Assembly (NCBI GenBank): GCA_963971535.1
Contig: OZ020586.1
Span: forward strand, 69,733,548-69,797,547
DNA length: 64,000 nt
Direction of reading: 5' to 3'
From: Notolepis coatsorum
Lineage: Eukaryota; Chordata; Actinopteri; Aulopiformes; Paralepididae
The translations under genes were made by a program, and so were the position numbers. The notes beneath the pieces were generated by a model. The model worked only from the letters and a program-made list of their open reading frames with translations, was not told the DNA's origin and searched no databases. Position 1 is the stretch's first letter; each line of letters begins with the position of its first letter. Shown in pieces: positions 11,906-22,786 of this stretch.

Positions 11906-12813
11906 TAGGGATGCCCCCCGAAACCAGGTTCTAAACAGGAACCGGTACTAAATTAGAAAAAAAATTAGTTATTGATAAGCTCCGACGTTTTCGTTTCTGC
12001 TATTTATACTCGAGAATTTAAATGTTGCGAACTATCTCTCCTCTCTCTGTCTGCAGGAGAAGCAGGGCTGTTAGTTTACACACACTCGCGAGCGACACTC
12101 ACACAAATGCACATACGGGTACTTGGCTCCGTGCTGAAGCGTGCAGCACACAGACCGAGCTCTGCGCTCATGGCGGAGAGAACAAAACGAAAGTCTGGGT
12201 ACACTTTACGAAAGTCGATGCCGACAACGCGCGTTGCCACAAGTGCAATAACACATTTGCAAGTAAGGGTGGGAATACAAGCAATTTGTCAAAACATCCG
12301 TTGTCAAAACACAACATTAGTCTGCAGAAATGCGCCGTTTTCGACTGCTTTGCTTGCAGTGTTCCATCCACGTCCACGTCCACTGCAGGTAAGCCAAGAT
12401 ACGGAGTTAGCTAGGCTAATAACGAATTATTACGAATAGGCTAATAAATTAAATATAATTGCTTAGCTAATTGTTTAGCTACAAATATATTTGAAAGATG
12501 ACACATTTTTATAGATAGTCAATCGTCATCAGGCTGAGGCTGCAGCTACCATGTCCCAGCCCACCCCTCCTCCCTCTACCACCGATCCCAGCCAAGCCCA
12601 AAGTCCCTTCATCCTAGCTATAATATTTATTTATAACGTTATATAAAAGAACATTGCTGCTGTTGCTGAAGAAATAATATTTATTTATAGTTATAAATAA
12701 TAAAGCAATGTCGATTTTGTTCTTAATTAAATGGTATTTCTTTCTGGCAAAATAATCAAAAAGAACCGATAAGAGTAGTAGTATCGATAAAATCCTAACG
12801 ATACCCATCCCTA
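11906..12813 (+). mobile_element. hAT (Ac-like) element with BED-finger remnant, TSD AATAAAAC
   Basis: Starts TAGGGATG and ends CATCCCTA, flanked by AATAAAAC at 11898-11905 and 12814-12821. It contains the 5' part of a transposase gene. The rest of the transposase is gone, so it is an internally deleted derivative. Confidence 0.9.
12170..12414 (+). pseudogene. hAT transposase 5' fragment, BED zinc finger
   Basis: An ATG at 12170 opens MAERTKRKSG. In a shifted frame from 12190 a BED finger follows: VWVHFTKVDADNARCHKCNN, KGGNTSNLSKH and LSKHN, with the expected C-x2-C and H...H ligands. The frame change and the loss of everything downstream make it non-functional. BED fingers are DNA-binding modules of hAT transposases and of host ZBED proteins. 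The flanking TSD shows a transposon origin here. Confidence 0.85.
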
Positions 12814-12821
12814 AATAAAAC

Positions 12822-13433
12822 CAACAATAGAGAACAAGACGGTATATGGAATATTAATAGTCTATATTCCACTATAGCTATATCCACACGATTGGGTTTA
12901 GTTATTTATTTATTTATTCACTGTCATTTGCAGTGTTTGTGTAGTGCTTTTATTTATTTTCGGACATCACAATGCCTCGTTGAGTCATGACTATAAATGT
13001 TTATAAATTATTATTATAATTCACTTTATTAGCAGACATATTGTAAAATCATTAAGTCTGCTATAAGCTATTCTCCCTCTCGTGTGTGTGTGTGTATACA
13101 TTAAATGTACTATAGGCTACTCTTTTTGACATGGATTAGGCTAATTAGCTTTAACAATCCTGATTCCTGAGCCTATTTAATTCAAAAGGAAGATATTGAT
13201 TTAAATCAAATTTAAACATATATAGGCCATATATAAAGTACCATAGCATGGATAGATTACATATAATAACACGTATAATATACTAAAAAGCTATTTATAA
13301 TTTGTGGCCGGTAAAAAAATCTCTGGCTGGTACTTTTTTATTTTTTATTATCTAAATAGTAAATTCTGTTCCCTGTTTTTCATCATTTAGCTACATGCAT
13401 GGATACATACAACAGAAACAAATAATACGTTTA
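12822..13433. other. AT-rich transposon-like sequence
   Basis: No gene. 13020-13110 (AAAATCATTAAGTCTG, then a GTGTGTGTGTATA run) is shared with 47550-47640. GGCCGGTAAAAAAATC at 13306 echoes the ends of the hAT element at 9255. Probably decayed hAT-related sequence. Confidence 0.45.
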
Positions 13434-13929
13434 ACGAATTCCATATAAATCTATAGTTTATTAGCAATGATGCAGCAGCCTGATGCAGATGACTTGGTGC
13501 GGATGCATACGGAGTGCTCCTGGGCAGCTGCGGTCAGCCACACATTCACTCAATATGGCATATCTACTGCTGCTGGAAGATATTAATCATGCACTGAGGA
13601 GCCGGACCAGACGCTCAAACCTGTGCCACCACACGTCCAGGTACTGTCCACCTTGGGCACGTGCGCATCATGGCACCCTGCGTTTCCATATCTCAACAGA
13701 AAGCAATACCACACAAGCAATACCACGCCAAGCCCGTTACAGTCATATTAACGAGCGGGTGTTATATTTCAAGATAATAAAGTAGCTATAATGAGTCAAT
13801 AGATAAGCAGTAATGGCATGTAGGTTGCTCAGCCTACTCATGTACAGTACTAACAGTAGGCTTCCACACTACACAGCATTTTCAGACAATGATAAACTTC
13901 ATGGCTCATCTCCTACTCTGGGTATTCAG

Positions 13930-14130
13930 GAGGTGGTGTCAGATTGGTAACTTCCCAAGTGAAGTGACCTAAGGATACTAGTAAAACATTTTGAAATATT
14001 CAATTGCAAATGGAATCAATTGTTGTTTTTTCTGGTAAATGAATCATTTAGATTAATTGACTAATCAATAATTAATAATCTACAGATTAATCGATAACAA
14101 AATAATCGTTAGTTGCAGCCCTAGTAGGAC
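13930..14130 (-). mobile_element. MITE fragment ending in GCAGCCCTA
   Basis: The sequence up to 14124 (ATCGATAACAAAATAATCGT then TAGTTGCAGCCCTA) is the reverse of a widespread AGGGCTGCAACTAACGATT terminus. The opposite end and a target duplication were not found. Confidence 0.5.
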
Positions 14131-14220
14131 ATAAATATAGGCAATAAAAATGTAATCTGAATATAAAAAGAGAAGATTAAACTAGACACAAAGGTGAAGA
14201 TGAGGCCTAAAAAAAATAAT

Positions 14221-14522
14221 GGTTTGTTTCCGGTTGCCGACCTACCCTGCCGATTTAGGTGCGACCCAATATATTTTGAGTTAAAAAAAATATTTATTTT
14301 TAAATTTTTTATTCTTTATAAAGTTTCATAGAAATCTTAGTCAAACCTTTAGTATTATGGATATTAAACATGCTGGCAGAGTACATGCATCCATGTTGTT
14401 GTGAACATTTTAATTAAATAAAGAAATTCCCTATCCATAGTCGCCGTGGGAAAGAATAAAAAAAAAAAAAAAAAAATTCCCTACCTACCCATGGCCTTAA
14501 CTGACAACCAACAGGAAACGAA
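14221..14522. mobile_element. ~300-bp MITE with 15-bp inverted ends
   Basis: GTTTGTTTCCGGTTG at the left and CAACAGGAAACGAAC at the right are inverted with two mismatches. The interior is A/T-rich with poly-A near 14458-14476. Flanks AATAAT and AATATT are only weakly alike, so the superfamily is not assigned. It lies in the intron before the exon at 14748. Confidence 0.6.
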
Positions 14523-14747
14523 CAATATTTTTTGTTATGCCCGAGGGTTTGTATAACGGTCATATTATAAGTTACAATAAATATAAGCAATACAAATTGT
14601 ATCTGAATATAAACTATGAATAAAAATAAAACTATACACAAAGGTGCAGAAGAGGGTCTGTATCGGTCATAATATACCTATTATGTGGTTCTTCAGTGCA
14701 ATGGTTAAATGATTGATTATTGTTTTATTTTGTTTACTCGTTTCTAG

Positions 14748-14916
14748 CTGGAGAAATTGCAGGCATTTGGAGTGAGGGCTGTTCTGCTGATGTCCAGGCC
14801 CGGCAGGAAGCCTGGCACCTGGGTCTCAGAGCGTCTGTCTCCGAGGTGTTGCCTGACGGACACATCGGCTGCATGCCTGAAACGAATGCAGGGGCTCTTT
14901 GACGTCGTTATTCAAG
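14748..14916 (+). CDS. Zinc-finger gene, coding exon 2
   Basis: Acceptor CGTTTCTAG ends at 14747; donor CAAG/GTAAGG follows 14916. The 169-nt exon is open in phase 0-in, 1-out and encodes LEKLQAFGVRAVLLMSRPGR, then GTWVSERLSPRCCLTDTSAA and CLKRMQGLFDVVIQ. The pattern (hydrophobic VRAVLLM strand, paired Cys, final amphipathic helix) suggests a folded module continuing from exon 1. No named family was recognised. It is residues 73-128 of the predicted 617-residue protein. The intron before it contains a LINE, hAT and SINE cluster of over 7 kb. Confidence 0.75.
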
Positions 14917-15044
14917 GTAAGGTTCTATAGACGGGTTTCTTGTTTGTAAACACGATGTCTTTGAGCCAATCTGCAATACCCGCTGAATCGCATGACTAAG
15001 TTACCCCCTACCTGCGTTGAGCTGTGGCGCTAAAAAGGTACAAG

Positions 15045-15185
15045 TATAATGGGGCTCTATGGAGAAACCATGGCACTACCCTGACTAAAAGTATAATGGA
15101 GCTCTATGGAGAAACCATGGCACTCCCCTAACTAAAATTATAATGGAGCTCTATGGAGAAACCATGACACTGCCCTGACTAAAAG
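15045..15185. repeat. 47-bp tandem repeat, three copies
   Basis: The unit reads TATAATGGAGCTCTATGGAG then AAACCATGGCACT...CTGACTAAAAG, in the intron between coding exons 2 and 3. Confidence 0.85.
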
Positions 15186-15421
15186 TTGTTTAAAACTAAA
15201 ACGGCTGGATGTAATTTTGCCAAGTCAGCATGGATGTGAGTGAGTCTTTCACCTTTTACATATCTAGCTTTGGCATGGATTGATTGTTTAGATCGCTAGC
15301 ATGGCTAACAAATGCAAATATATTGTACTCTGCCCCGTTGTTCTGACCATATCTCACCTGAGATATGATTAACCTGGGAAAGTAATAACACTCTTCATGA
15401 TTCAATCTGTCTCCCATGGAG

Positions 15422-15535
15422 GCTGGACTGAGACAGCGGTGCCAGTAGCCACAGCGGGACCCCCGACCGAACCCCCAGCGGCCCTGATTAGGACCAACAG
15501 CCTTGATTCGCTGGAGTCCGTGGTCAAGGAAATGG
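15422..15535 (+). CDS. Zinc-finger gene, coding exon 3 (Pro/Ala linker)
   Basis: The acceptor is CATGGAG ending at 15421, rather weak in pyrimidines. The donor is ATGG/GTAAT after 15535. The 114-nt exon enters and leaves in phase 1. With its neighbours it encodes GWTETAVPVATAGPPTEPPA then ALIRTNSLDSLESVVKEM, a probably disordered linker ending in a short acidic helix. The split last codon joins the first two bases of exon 4 to make Asp (GAC). The perfect phase match on both sides is the main support. Confidence 0.68.
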
Positions 15536-16184
15536 GTAATTAACTACATTTACACACAATGTGGCATCAATATAGTACCTAATAGTTTGAATTCAGAGGG
15601 ATCATCGCACACAGTTTTGTATTTTTGCTTCTCTGATTGGTTAGAAGGAAGAGCCACGCAGTGTAACTTTAGAACAATATCTCAGCACTACACTGCTAGC
15701 AGACATTAGCCACACTTGCTAATGTTATTCCAACCAGATACACAATATATATATATAAAAGGGATGTTAACAATTAATCGAAAATCGATTGATCGTTTAG
15801 GATTTACTTGAACGTGTGAAATGTACTCCATCTACTATATAGCCTATATGTTCCAATGTTGTCTGTCTCTTAATACATTGTAGCTGTCAGTAGAAATGGT
15901 GTATTTTCAAAGCACGTTTCAATTAACAGATGGAGGGTGCAATATAAGTATGACGAGGAGGCAACTACCTTTGTGTCTGGAAAATAAGCAAAGGGGGAAA
16001 AAACACGAGCAATGGCAACTTGTAAAATGAAGCGGGATAAGATAAGCGTTGCATGATTGATCGTTCGTTACTTATGTGCCGTCTTTGCAGTGGACGAAGT
16101 CATAACATGCACAACATGTTAACTAACTAATCCGCAATGAATGAATGAATGAATCCCATTTGAAATATAAATAACTTCTCTTAA

Positions 16185-16266
16185 CCCTTTCACTACCACA
16201 CTACAGACTGTTAACTGGTTGTAGTGTAGTGAAAGACTAACCTTCTGTAGTGTGGTAGTGAAAGGG
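16185..16266. mobile_element. 82-bp TTAA-flanked MITE with perfect 23-bp inverted ends
   Basis: TTAA at 16181-16184 and 16267-16270 flank an element whose terminal 23 bp (starting CCCTTTCACTACCACACTAC) are perfect inverted repeats. TTAA targets with CCCTTT-type ends fit piggyBac-like transposons. Related direct copies of CCTTCTGTAGTGTGGTAGTG lie at 54598-54645. Confidence 0.85.
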
Positions 16267-16270
16267 TTAA

Positions 16271-16568
16271 ACCACTGTTCGTCATTCTGTCTAAAGCCAG
16301 GACTTGACTGATCTCTCTCCTGAATTCACTGTCATAAACCAGAGAAATAACATGTATGAATTCGGACATTTGAGGGAACTGAATTTGAGATGTTACCTTG
16401 ATGATCAAATGAATGAGGCATTGACTTTATGGAGCCATTTTTGCATTAATGCAAAATATAATGCCAAATATCCATTCAGAAATCAATCATTTGCGTTTGG
16501 GAACCTCTGTTTAAATTACAATTTTGACTTTCCACGATCATGAAAACAAGATCATGGAGATGAAATGA
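16271..16568. other. Unassigned intron sequence
   Basis: Part of the intron between coding exons 3 and 4. The ORFs on both strands look fortuitous. Confidence 0.35.
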
Positions 16569-17154
16569 CTGCTAGGGCTGGGCGATATGGCCAAAAATTA
16601 TATACCGGTAACGATATCGCTAATTATCGATATTGTTATAAGTATTAAAAAATATATATATATTTTTTTTAACAAGATTTATGTTTATTTTGCAGCAATT
16701 CTTTGTTGTTGCCGCCATCTTTAGTGTTACATCCCCTCACACTCATCAACTCTTCAGTTCTCAGGCTGCAGCTGGTTTGAAAGCAAAAGTAAACAAGCTT
16801 CTCTGCTGGCTGTGGCTCCAGGAGAGTTGAATAGGTCTGGCTCTGCTAGTTTTTTTGGTGGACAAACCACCGCACCTGTGCACCGTGACTCGTGACTGGA
16901 GACTAGCTCTGCTAGCACACATAGCCTACTGTGTACAGATGGTTTCAAACTGTATTTTAAATTAGAAAGCAAACAAAATAGAGAAATCTCAATTTGGTCA
17001 GTATTGTCATTTGGACAAGCAAGCCATTACTTTAAGTTGCAAGAAAGACAAGTCTGTCCACTGTCTCTGGTTTTAAAACTGCCCTGTTGCAGGTCACACA
17101 AAATGTAATAAAAAAATAAAGTCGATATTTTTTTTTCCTTCTATATCGATTATT
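16569..17154 (+). mobile_element. hAT-type element left part (TAGGGCTGGGCGATATGG end)
   Basis: Starts TAGGGCTGGGCGATATGG. A matching inverted end (ATATCGCCCAGCCCTA) is present separately at 47960. A less similar end (TTATCGCCCTG) lies near 18130, but its 8-bp flank does not match. It may be a nested or truncated element. Confidence 0.55.
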
Positions 17155-17600
17155 AACACTGTCTGCCACGCAGTTTACCCATCTTATACCACTCTCTGCC
17201 AGTGCTGTAAGCCTATGGAGTCGCTCACCTTCTTTGCAGGGCTATAACTTTTTAAATATAGCTATAGACATTACTATGGCCCATTCAACATCGGGTATCT
17301 ATCGTTCGGGATGTGGGAATGTTATATCTTTCCATTCATACATTGTCGTGTTAATACCGTCGTGAATATAAGTGTTTTTAGAGTGTAGAGCAGTAATTCC
17401 TAGAACGCGAGTTATAGGCCCCGACGCATATTATACATAATTGATTGGCGTTTCGTTCCTATACACGCTATATTAAAAACTTAAATGCATATGATCGGTA
17501 TACATTATGCTCCATCATGCGTGAAGGAAAGGGGGGGGGGGGTCGTTTATGATTCCTTGATTGTCAGTAATGGCTTTCTTTAGTACGACATCATACGTTG
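17155..17600 (-). mobile_element. TTAA-family (piggyBac-like) element end
   Basis: TTAACACTGTCTGCC, then CTTCTTTGCAGGGCTATAAC, matches the reverse complement of the right end of the element at 23676-26033 and resembles the ends at 56291 and 57104. The other end of this copy was not located. It interrupts the hAT-type sequence begun at 16569. Confidence 0.6.
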
Positions 17601-17664
17601 ATCAGATGGATTGGAATGAAATAAATGGACAATCGAGCTGGAATTAACGTTAGATTCCTCTTAC

Positions 17665-17962
17665 CTGTGGCCGATGAGTCTGGAGAAAAAATATTTGATT
17701 TCGATCTGCTATATCCATTTTCCGTTTGTACGACGCAATAAACGCCAAAAGCATATTGATTCTTGCGTCTCGAAAGCGATCCAATGCACTCAAGTGTTTG
17801 TCTGGATCCACATAACAAGATAGCTCTGCCCGGAACATTTTCCCCGATGCACAGAGCGCCCCATCCGGTTTAGAGTGGAGTGCAACTCGCCCGAAATCCA
17901 CCAGGCGGCGGTATTGAGGCGTTGCAATATCAGACAGAGTCAGGGAGGCTCCCACAGCCTTG
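17665..17962 (-). CDS. Unrecognised exon-like ORF with strong splice donor
   Basis: On the minus strand an open frame of 99 codons ends exactly at a consensus donor CAG/GTAAGA (17665/17664). It can begin after a CCAG acceptor at 17963. It encodes AVGASLTLSDIATPQYRRLV, DFGRVALHSKPDG, a FRAELSCYVDPDKHLSALDR stretch and RINMLLAFIASYKRKMDIAD. The composition looks like real protein, with balanced hydrophobics and no low complexity. I do not recognise the family. It sits inside transposon-like sequence in an intron of the zinc-finger gene. It may be a captured host exon, a transposon gene, or an exon of an antisense gene. Confidence 0.45.
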
Positions 17963-18321
17963 CTGGATGAATTATGAATGCCAATAGCGAATAAAGGTAA
18001 TAACGATCATAAAAACTAGTAAACTCGTTGTTGGCGTTATTAGATTGGCGGCCAATAACGGGTACTCGATTTTGGCGCAGAACCAGTTAAAATATATCGC
18101 GATAATTATCATTATCGTTTTATCGCCCTGCCGCATACCATGTTGCCCTCAATTTGTCTTGTGTTGTAAATGCAGCGCACCCTTCCTTCAGAGGTGTACT
18201 CTGCCCCCCTCCCCCATATACTAATATTTCCCTGTTTTAAGGGAACTATTAGTTATATATTAACTATTTTAATGGGATAATAAAAAAAATCACTCATTCA
18301 ATTGTGTGCTTCTACCTCTAG

Positions 18322-19676
18322 ACCCCCCACAGCTCTCTGTCTGTGAAGAGGAGGTTCCCCCTGAGCAGCAGGATGAGCCAGAGCTCCTACAGATTAAAGA
18401 GGAACAGGAGGAACTCTGGACCAGTCAGGAGGGAGAGCAGCTTCAAGGTCTGGAGGCTGACATCATAAAGTTAACATCCACTCCTGTCCCTGTGAAGAGT
18501 GAACATGAAGAGAAACCTCAGTCTTCACAGCTCAGCCAAACCCAGGACCCAAAGCCCCTACAGATTAAAGAGGAACAGGAAGGACTATTTAAAGATCTAG
18601 AGGAGGCTGATGTCATAACGTTCACGTTCAATCCTGCCCCTGTGAAGAGTGAACGTGATGAAGAGAAACCTCACTCCTCATCGTTTAACCAAACTCAGAC
18701 AGAGGAAAATGGAGAGGCAGAGCCTCTAGCCAGCACCTCAACTGAACAGATGAAAACAGAACGTGATGAAGAGGACTGTGGAGTATCAGAACCAGCCAGT
18801 AACTTAGACCCAGCTGGTGATTTAGCACCAACCAGAGATGTCCAGCTCCTCTCTTCAGACTGCTCTGGAACGGAGACCGATGACGACAATGACTTGAGAA
18901 AGTCTAGTGAACCTCACTCAGGTTTAAAGACACTTGAAGCACCTTGTTGTGAAGTGTGTGGAGTATGTTTCCCTAAGAAGTCTTCCTTGGTGAGGCACGT
19001 TCAAGTCCATTCAGCCGACTGCGGCTTGTGCGGAAAACATCTGGAGCTCACAGAGACCTTGAAGCTCCATCTTCAGAGTCACAGGACATGTAGCCTTTGT
19101 AGTAAAACATTTGCTTCCATTGTGGACGTCGAAAGGCACCTGAGAACTCATACCGGGGAGAAACCCTTCGGTTGTGCGGAGTGTGGCAAGCGCTTTAGTC
19201 AGAAACAAAACCTGCAGACGCACATGAGAACTCACACTGGAGAGAAACCCTTTAGTTGTTCAGTTTGTGGCAAAGGGTTCAGTCAGAAGGAAAGTATGCT
19301 GACTCATATGAGAAGCCACACTATGGAGAAACCCTTTGTCTGTACAGTTTGCGGGAACCGGTTTAGTCAAGGCGGGGCGTTGGTCACACACATGAGGGTT
19401 CACACCGGGGACAAGCCTTTCGGCTGCCCGGTTTGTAGCAAAAGCTTCAGCAGGAAAGATATATTAATGACTCACATGAGAAGTCACAGCGGGGAGAAAC
19501 CCTTCGATTGCACATTTTGCTGCAAAAGGTTTAGCGAAAAGGGAACTCTTCAGAAACACATGCGGATTCACACAGGCGAGAAACCGTACGGCTGCGTCGG
19601 CTGTGGGAAAAGGTTCACTCAGATGCCGCACTTAAAAAACCACAAGTGTCGCAGTGATGTCGGCAGCAGCAGCTGA
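18322..19676 (+). CDS. Zinc-finger gene, coding exon 4 (acidic region plus C2H2 array)
   Basis: Acceptor CTACCTCTAG ends at 18321; stop TGA at 19674-19676. The four exons total 1854 nt, exactly 618 codons. Residues 167-375 are acidic and contain a duplicated LLQIKEEQEELW-like block. They carry five psi-K-x-E motifs (IKEE twice, VKSE twice, MKTE), candidate SUMO sites. Residues 376-609 hold nine fingers. The first two have unusual spacers, fingers 3-8 are canonical with TGEKPF-type linkers, and the ninth ends H-x-C. Such proteins are usually nuclear DNA-binding regulators. The acidic/IKEE region plus array is typical of expanded fish zinc-finger families. The N-terminal module from exons 1-3 is the unusual part. 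Specificity cannot be assigned. Confidence 0.92.
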
Positions 19677-19814
19677 CACCTGGAGGCGATGCCAAGCGAA
19701 GCTGCTGTTTTTAGATCCATTGTTTGTCCGCTATGGTGCAAAGAAGAGACCCGAGCCATCTTTACACAAAACATTTATACCAGGTTAAAAGAATAACCTT
19801 GTATACATTTAAAT

Positions 19815-19820
19815 AATAAA
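19815..19820 (+). terminator. Polyadenylation signal candidate, zinc-finger gene
   Basis: AATAAA 139 bp after the stop codon. Further AATAAA copies lie near 20032 and 20051. Confidence 0.55.
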
Positions 19821-20160
19821 TAAGTCCCTTTTAGTCAGTTTTGCAGATTAAAATGGATTTGCCAGAAAACAGATGATTTTGACAGGAACAATTTTCAACA
19901 GAGGATTCAAGAAATCCGTCCTAAATTATGCTGCCACTAAAAGAAAGACTGATCTAAAAATAAACCTACAGTGAAATCAAATGACCGTGTGATGTTTCAG
20001 AACCCCTAAGGGGTTTCAGAACAGATAAGAGAATAAACATTGGCATATAGAGAATAAACATTGGCATATATTGAATCTCAATGGTGTCTTCAAAGAATCC
20101 CTGCTCATGGTCTATGAAAGATGTGAAGACCAGAGAGACCAGCTGCTACTCATATTTACG
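19821..20160. other. 3' flank of the zinc-finger gene
   Basis: Probable 3' UTR and flank. A short tandem GAATAAACATTGGCATATA lies at 20030-20070. No gene. Confidence 0.4.
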
Positions 20161-20395
20161 AGGGGTGGGAATCACCAGAGGCCTCATGATACTAGTCACA
20201 ATATTGTGATTTATAAAAAAAAATCCAACTGCAAATTATGTCCCCAATGGAAAACTTTTAACATCTGCAGCAATAAAAAAAAATCTGTTTCATCTAATAA
20301 GAACATTTTCAGTTTGTTCACCTCATTCCAATAATCTTTATTGTAGTAAAATGGGATTGTCAAATAATATATACATATATATTCCCTCCACCCCT
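20161..20395. mobile_element. Small MITE, AGGGGTGG ends
   Basis: AGGGGTGGGAATCACC at the left and CCTCCACCCCT at the right are partly inverted. The interior has CCTCATGATAC and an A-rich core. The flanks are not a clean duplication. Confidence 0.45.
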
Positions 20396-20462
20396 AATAT
20401 TAACTCCTCAATCAGCACCAGCCCAAGCTACTGAGGGCAGGCACCGCTGTGGTTGTAGTCAG

Positions 20463-21760
20463 CAGTGTTGTAGTACTCGAGTCCAGGACTGATGACTGAC
20501 TCGAGCATTGAGACTAGTGTTGTCACGATACTGGAATTTCGAACTTCGATACGATACCTTGAAAAGTATCGATATTTGATACCATTTGATACCACAGGGA
20601 AAAAGGTTCAATCATAAAATGTAAATAAAAAATATTTTTTTATTTTATTTTTAATAAATTTTGCTTTTGTTGCTGGTTGATTCTCCTCAGCTTCTCTCTG
20701 GTACTATAAGAGAAGATAAATATAACACTTTTAAAACCCTTTGTTTATCTTTAGATCACACATTTAAAAATAACTGTTCATCTCACTTCAATCATTTTGA
20801 TTGCAGAACATGGTATTTTCTCAAGCAGACAGGTGTAAACACTGTAATCTGTGTTGAATGTACCTGACAAACTGAACTGTTTGTATTACAGTCATATTCC
20901 CACTTAACTGAATGCACATGTGTGTGTGGACTACTGTACTATTACAGGTATTGATTTGAAATGAACAATGCAACTTCCTTATACAAAAACCTGACCTCTG
21001 GAACAGCATCCCCATGTCCATTAAATCTTCCCCCTCCATCGAGTCTTTTAAATCAAAACTCAACCCACCTATATCGCCTGGCCTTCCCTGACTCACTTTG
21101 ACTCTTGCCGTACTTGTTGACGTGTTGTTCTGTTTTTCCTTTGTCTATCCGTTGATTTTATTAAACTTTTTTTTTTCAGTTTATTTTATACTTTTTTGTA
21201 CTTAGCTTAGCTATGTGAAGCACAAGCGTCATGTTTAAACGTGCTAAATAAATTTGATTGAAAAAAAGAATCTTTTATTTTTTTATGAATAATTAAATAT
21301 CGATATTTCGGGAAATGAGTATTGAAACCATTTTAAATATCGAGAATCGATATGTCGATTTTTCGATATTTTTGACAACACTAATTGAGACTGCATTCGG
21401 AATTGGAAGGTGCAGACTAGTTATTTATTTAAAAATAAATTGTAATGGACCCTAATCATTTGGCATAAGATATTGATGGCTAGTGCATTTGTTTGGCTAT
21501 TGTGTGTCAAAGTAAATAAACTCCCTTTGAAATGGTGACTGCTGTGTCATTTATGTTTAATGTAGACCTTTTTTTGTTTGTATGTCAGCTCTTTGACTGC
21601 CAGAGTGGAGTGGACTCAACCTTGATGACTCGGACTAGGGTAATGGGGACTCGACTGACTCAACTCTGGCTATTCTTTGGTTACTCAGACTTGGACTCGA
21701 ACACTGGGGACTCGAGACTCTACTCGGGCTCGACTGGTAGTCAGTGTAATTATACTTACC
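20463..21760. repeat. ACTCGAG-rich repeat interrupted by a hAT element
   Basis: 20470-20514 and 21384-21750 share a degenerate ACTCGA/GACTCG motif and belong to one element. Removal of the hAT insertion at 20515-21383 and one copy of ATTGAGAC rejoins it. Confidence 0.6.
20515..21383. mobile_element. hAT-type MITE, TSD ATTGAGAC, with nested LINE tail
   Basis: Ends TAGTGTTGTCA and TGACAACACTA are inverted over 11 bp and flanked by ATTGAGAC (20507-20514, 21384-21391). Inside, ~20985-21265 is a LINE 3' end (SGTASPCPLNL region in one frame, WNSIPMSIKSSP..ESFKSK in another, then AATAAATTTGATTGAAAAAA). Confidence 0.9.
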
Positions 21761-22162
21761 ATTCTAAAAGTTTTAAAACATCCTCAGACAGGTAAAGAGA
21801 TCCCTTTTTAAAAAGGTGTTATTTCATGTCACACTAAGTCAGTAATTTATCACTCTCTCTTGTGGCAAGTCATATGTAGAAAAGACTGAGTAGAGCACTG
21901 AGAACTCATATTGCTGAGCATAGAAGGAATATTGGTAGCAGCACATTTAGTTGAATTGAATCACCCTATTTCTTAGAGATCTAGGTATTGAGAAGGTATC
22001 GCTCCGCCTAAGAGGGGGTAACTTGATTCTATGTCTTCGAGAACCCCGTCACCTCATAGATTTAATAGATTATGATTTATGCGTTTTCTGCTAGTTTAGA
22101 GATGAAGTTGTTTATAATGTCCATCTAGAGCTGAGGTTTAACTTGTTTTCTGTATATCTATT

Positions 22163-22196
<34 letters not shown>

Positions 22197-22775
22197 CTAA
22201 CCAAAGGATTATGACATGATTAAATGTCTACATGATGTGGTATAACAGTCTTTAAAGTTCCTTGTCACTTTGTTTGAAGTGATTTTATCACCCCTAATAG
22301 TAGGGAAGTCAAAGGTTCTGCCGTAATGTAATGAAATGGGAGCTCCATCCTCGATGGAGTTTTGGCCCTTCACAGTTTTGGCCTTTCCGTTTTTGGGCCA
22401 CTTCCCTCACGAACAGCCGAAGTCCCAGACAATACTTTCAATTGGTAGAACAAACAACCACTCAAAATGTAGCCAACTCCTGTACACACACAATGGTGTC
22501 GATGATTTGTTCGAGAAATGCCTGTGAAAATGGCATCTGCATTTCCCATTCAAATGGCAAACCCCCTTAAATAGGAGCCGACAACAAGATTTTTGCATCC
22601 ACATGTTGCCCCAAGTCTCCACTACAACTGCGTGAAATCTGATTATTCTTTCCGTTTGGGACATTTGAGTTTTTAACCAAAAGGCGATGGGTGCGCCATC
22701 GCCCATTAGGAATCCGATTGTGGCCAAAGCAGCGCAAACACTCTGCTGCTATTTACAATCCTGCTCAAAAGGCAG
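21761..22775. other. Unassigned, with (AT)n at 22166-22196
   Basis: No gene seen. 22330-22730 contains a GCGATGGGTGCGCCATCGC palindrome and repeat-like GC-balanced sequence, possibly an old DNA transposon. The ORFs look fortuitous. Confidence 0.4.
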
Positions 22776-22786
22776 TTTCCATGATT

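Larger units (their letters stand above)
11211..13523. repeat. Inverted-repeat structure with ~90-bp arms
   Basis: 11211-11300 and 13434-13523 are reverse complements with few differences (AGGAGCACTC, GCATCAGGCTGCTGCATC, ATAGATTTATATGGAATT). The interior holds a SINE and a hAT element that both carry their own target duplications, so the inverted repeat is older than both. It could be an older DNA transposon or a fold-back element. Flanking duplications were not found. Confidence 0.75.

Noticed and set aside
16569-18134. A single intact hAT element
   Set aside because: The right end is only partly inverted and the flanks ATGACTGC and CCGCATAC differ. Treated as composite.
22407-22727. 106-codon minus-strand ORF
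   Set aside because: Overlaps plus-strand ORFs in repeat-like sequence with a palindrome, and there is no domain signal.
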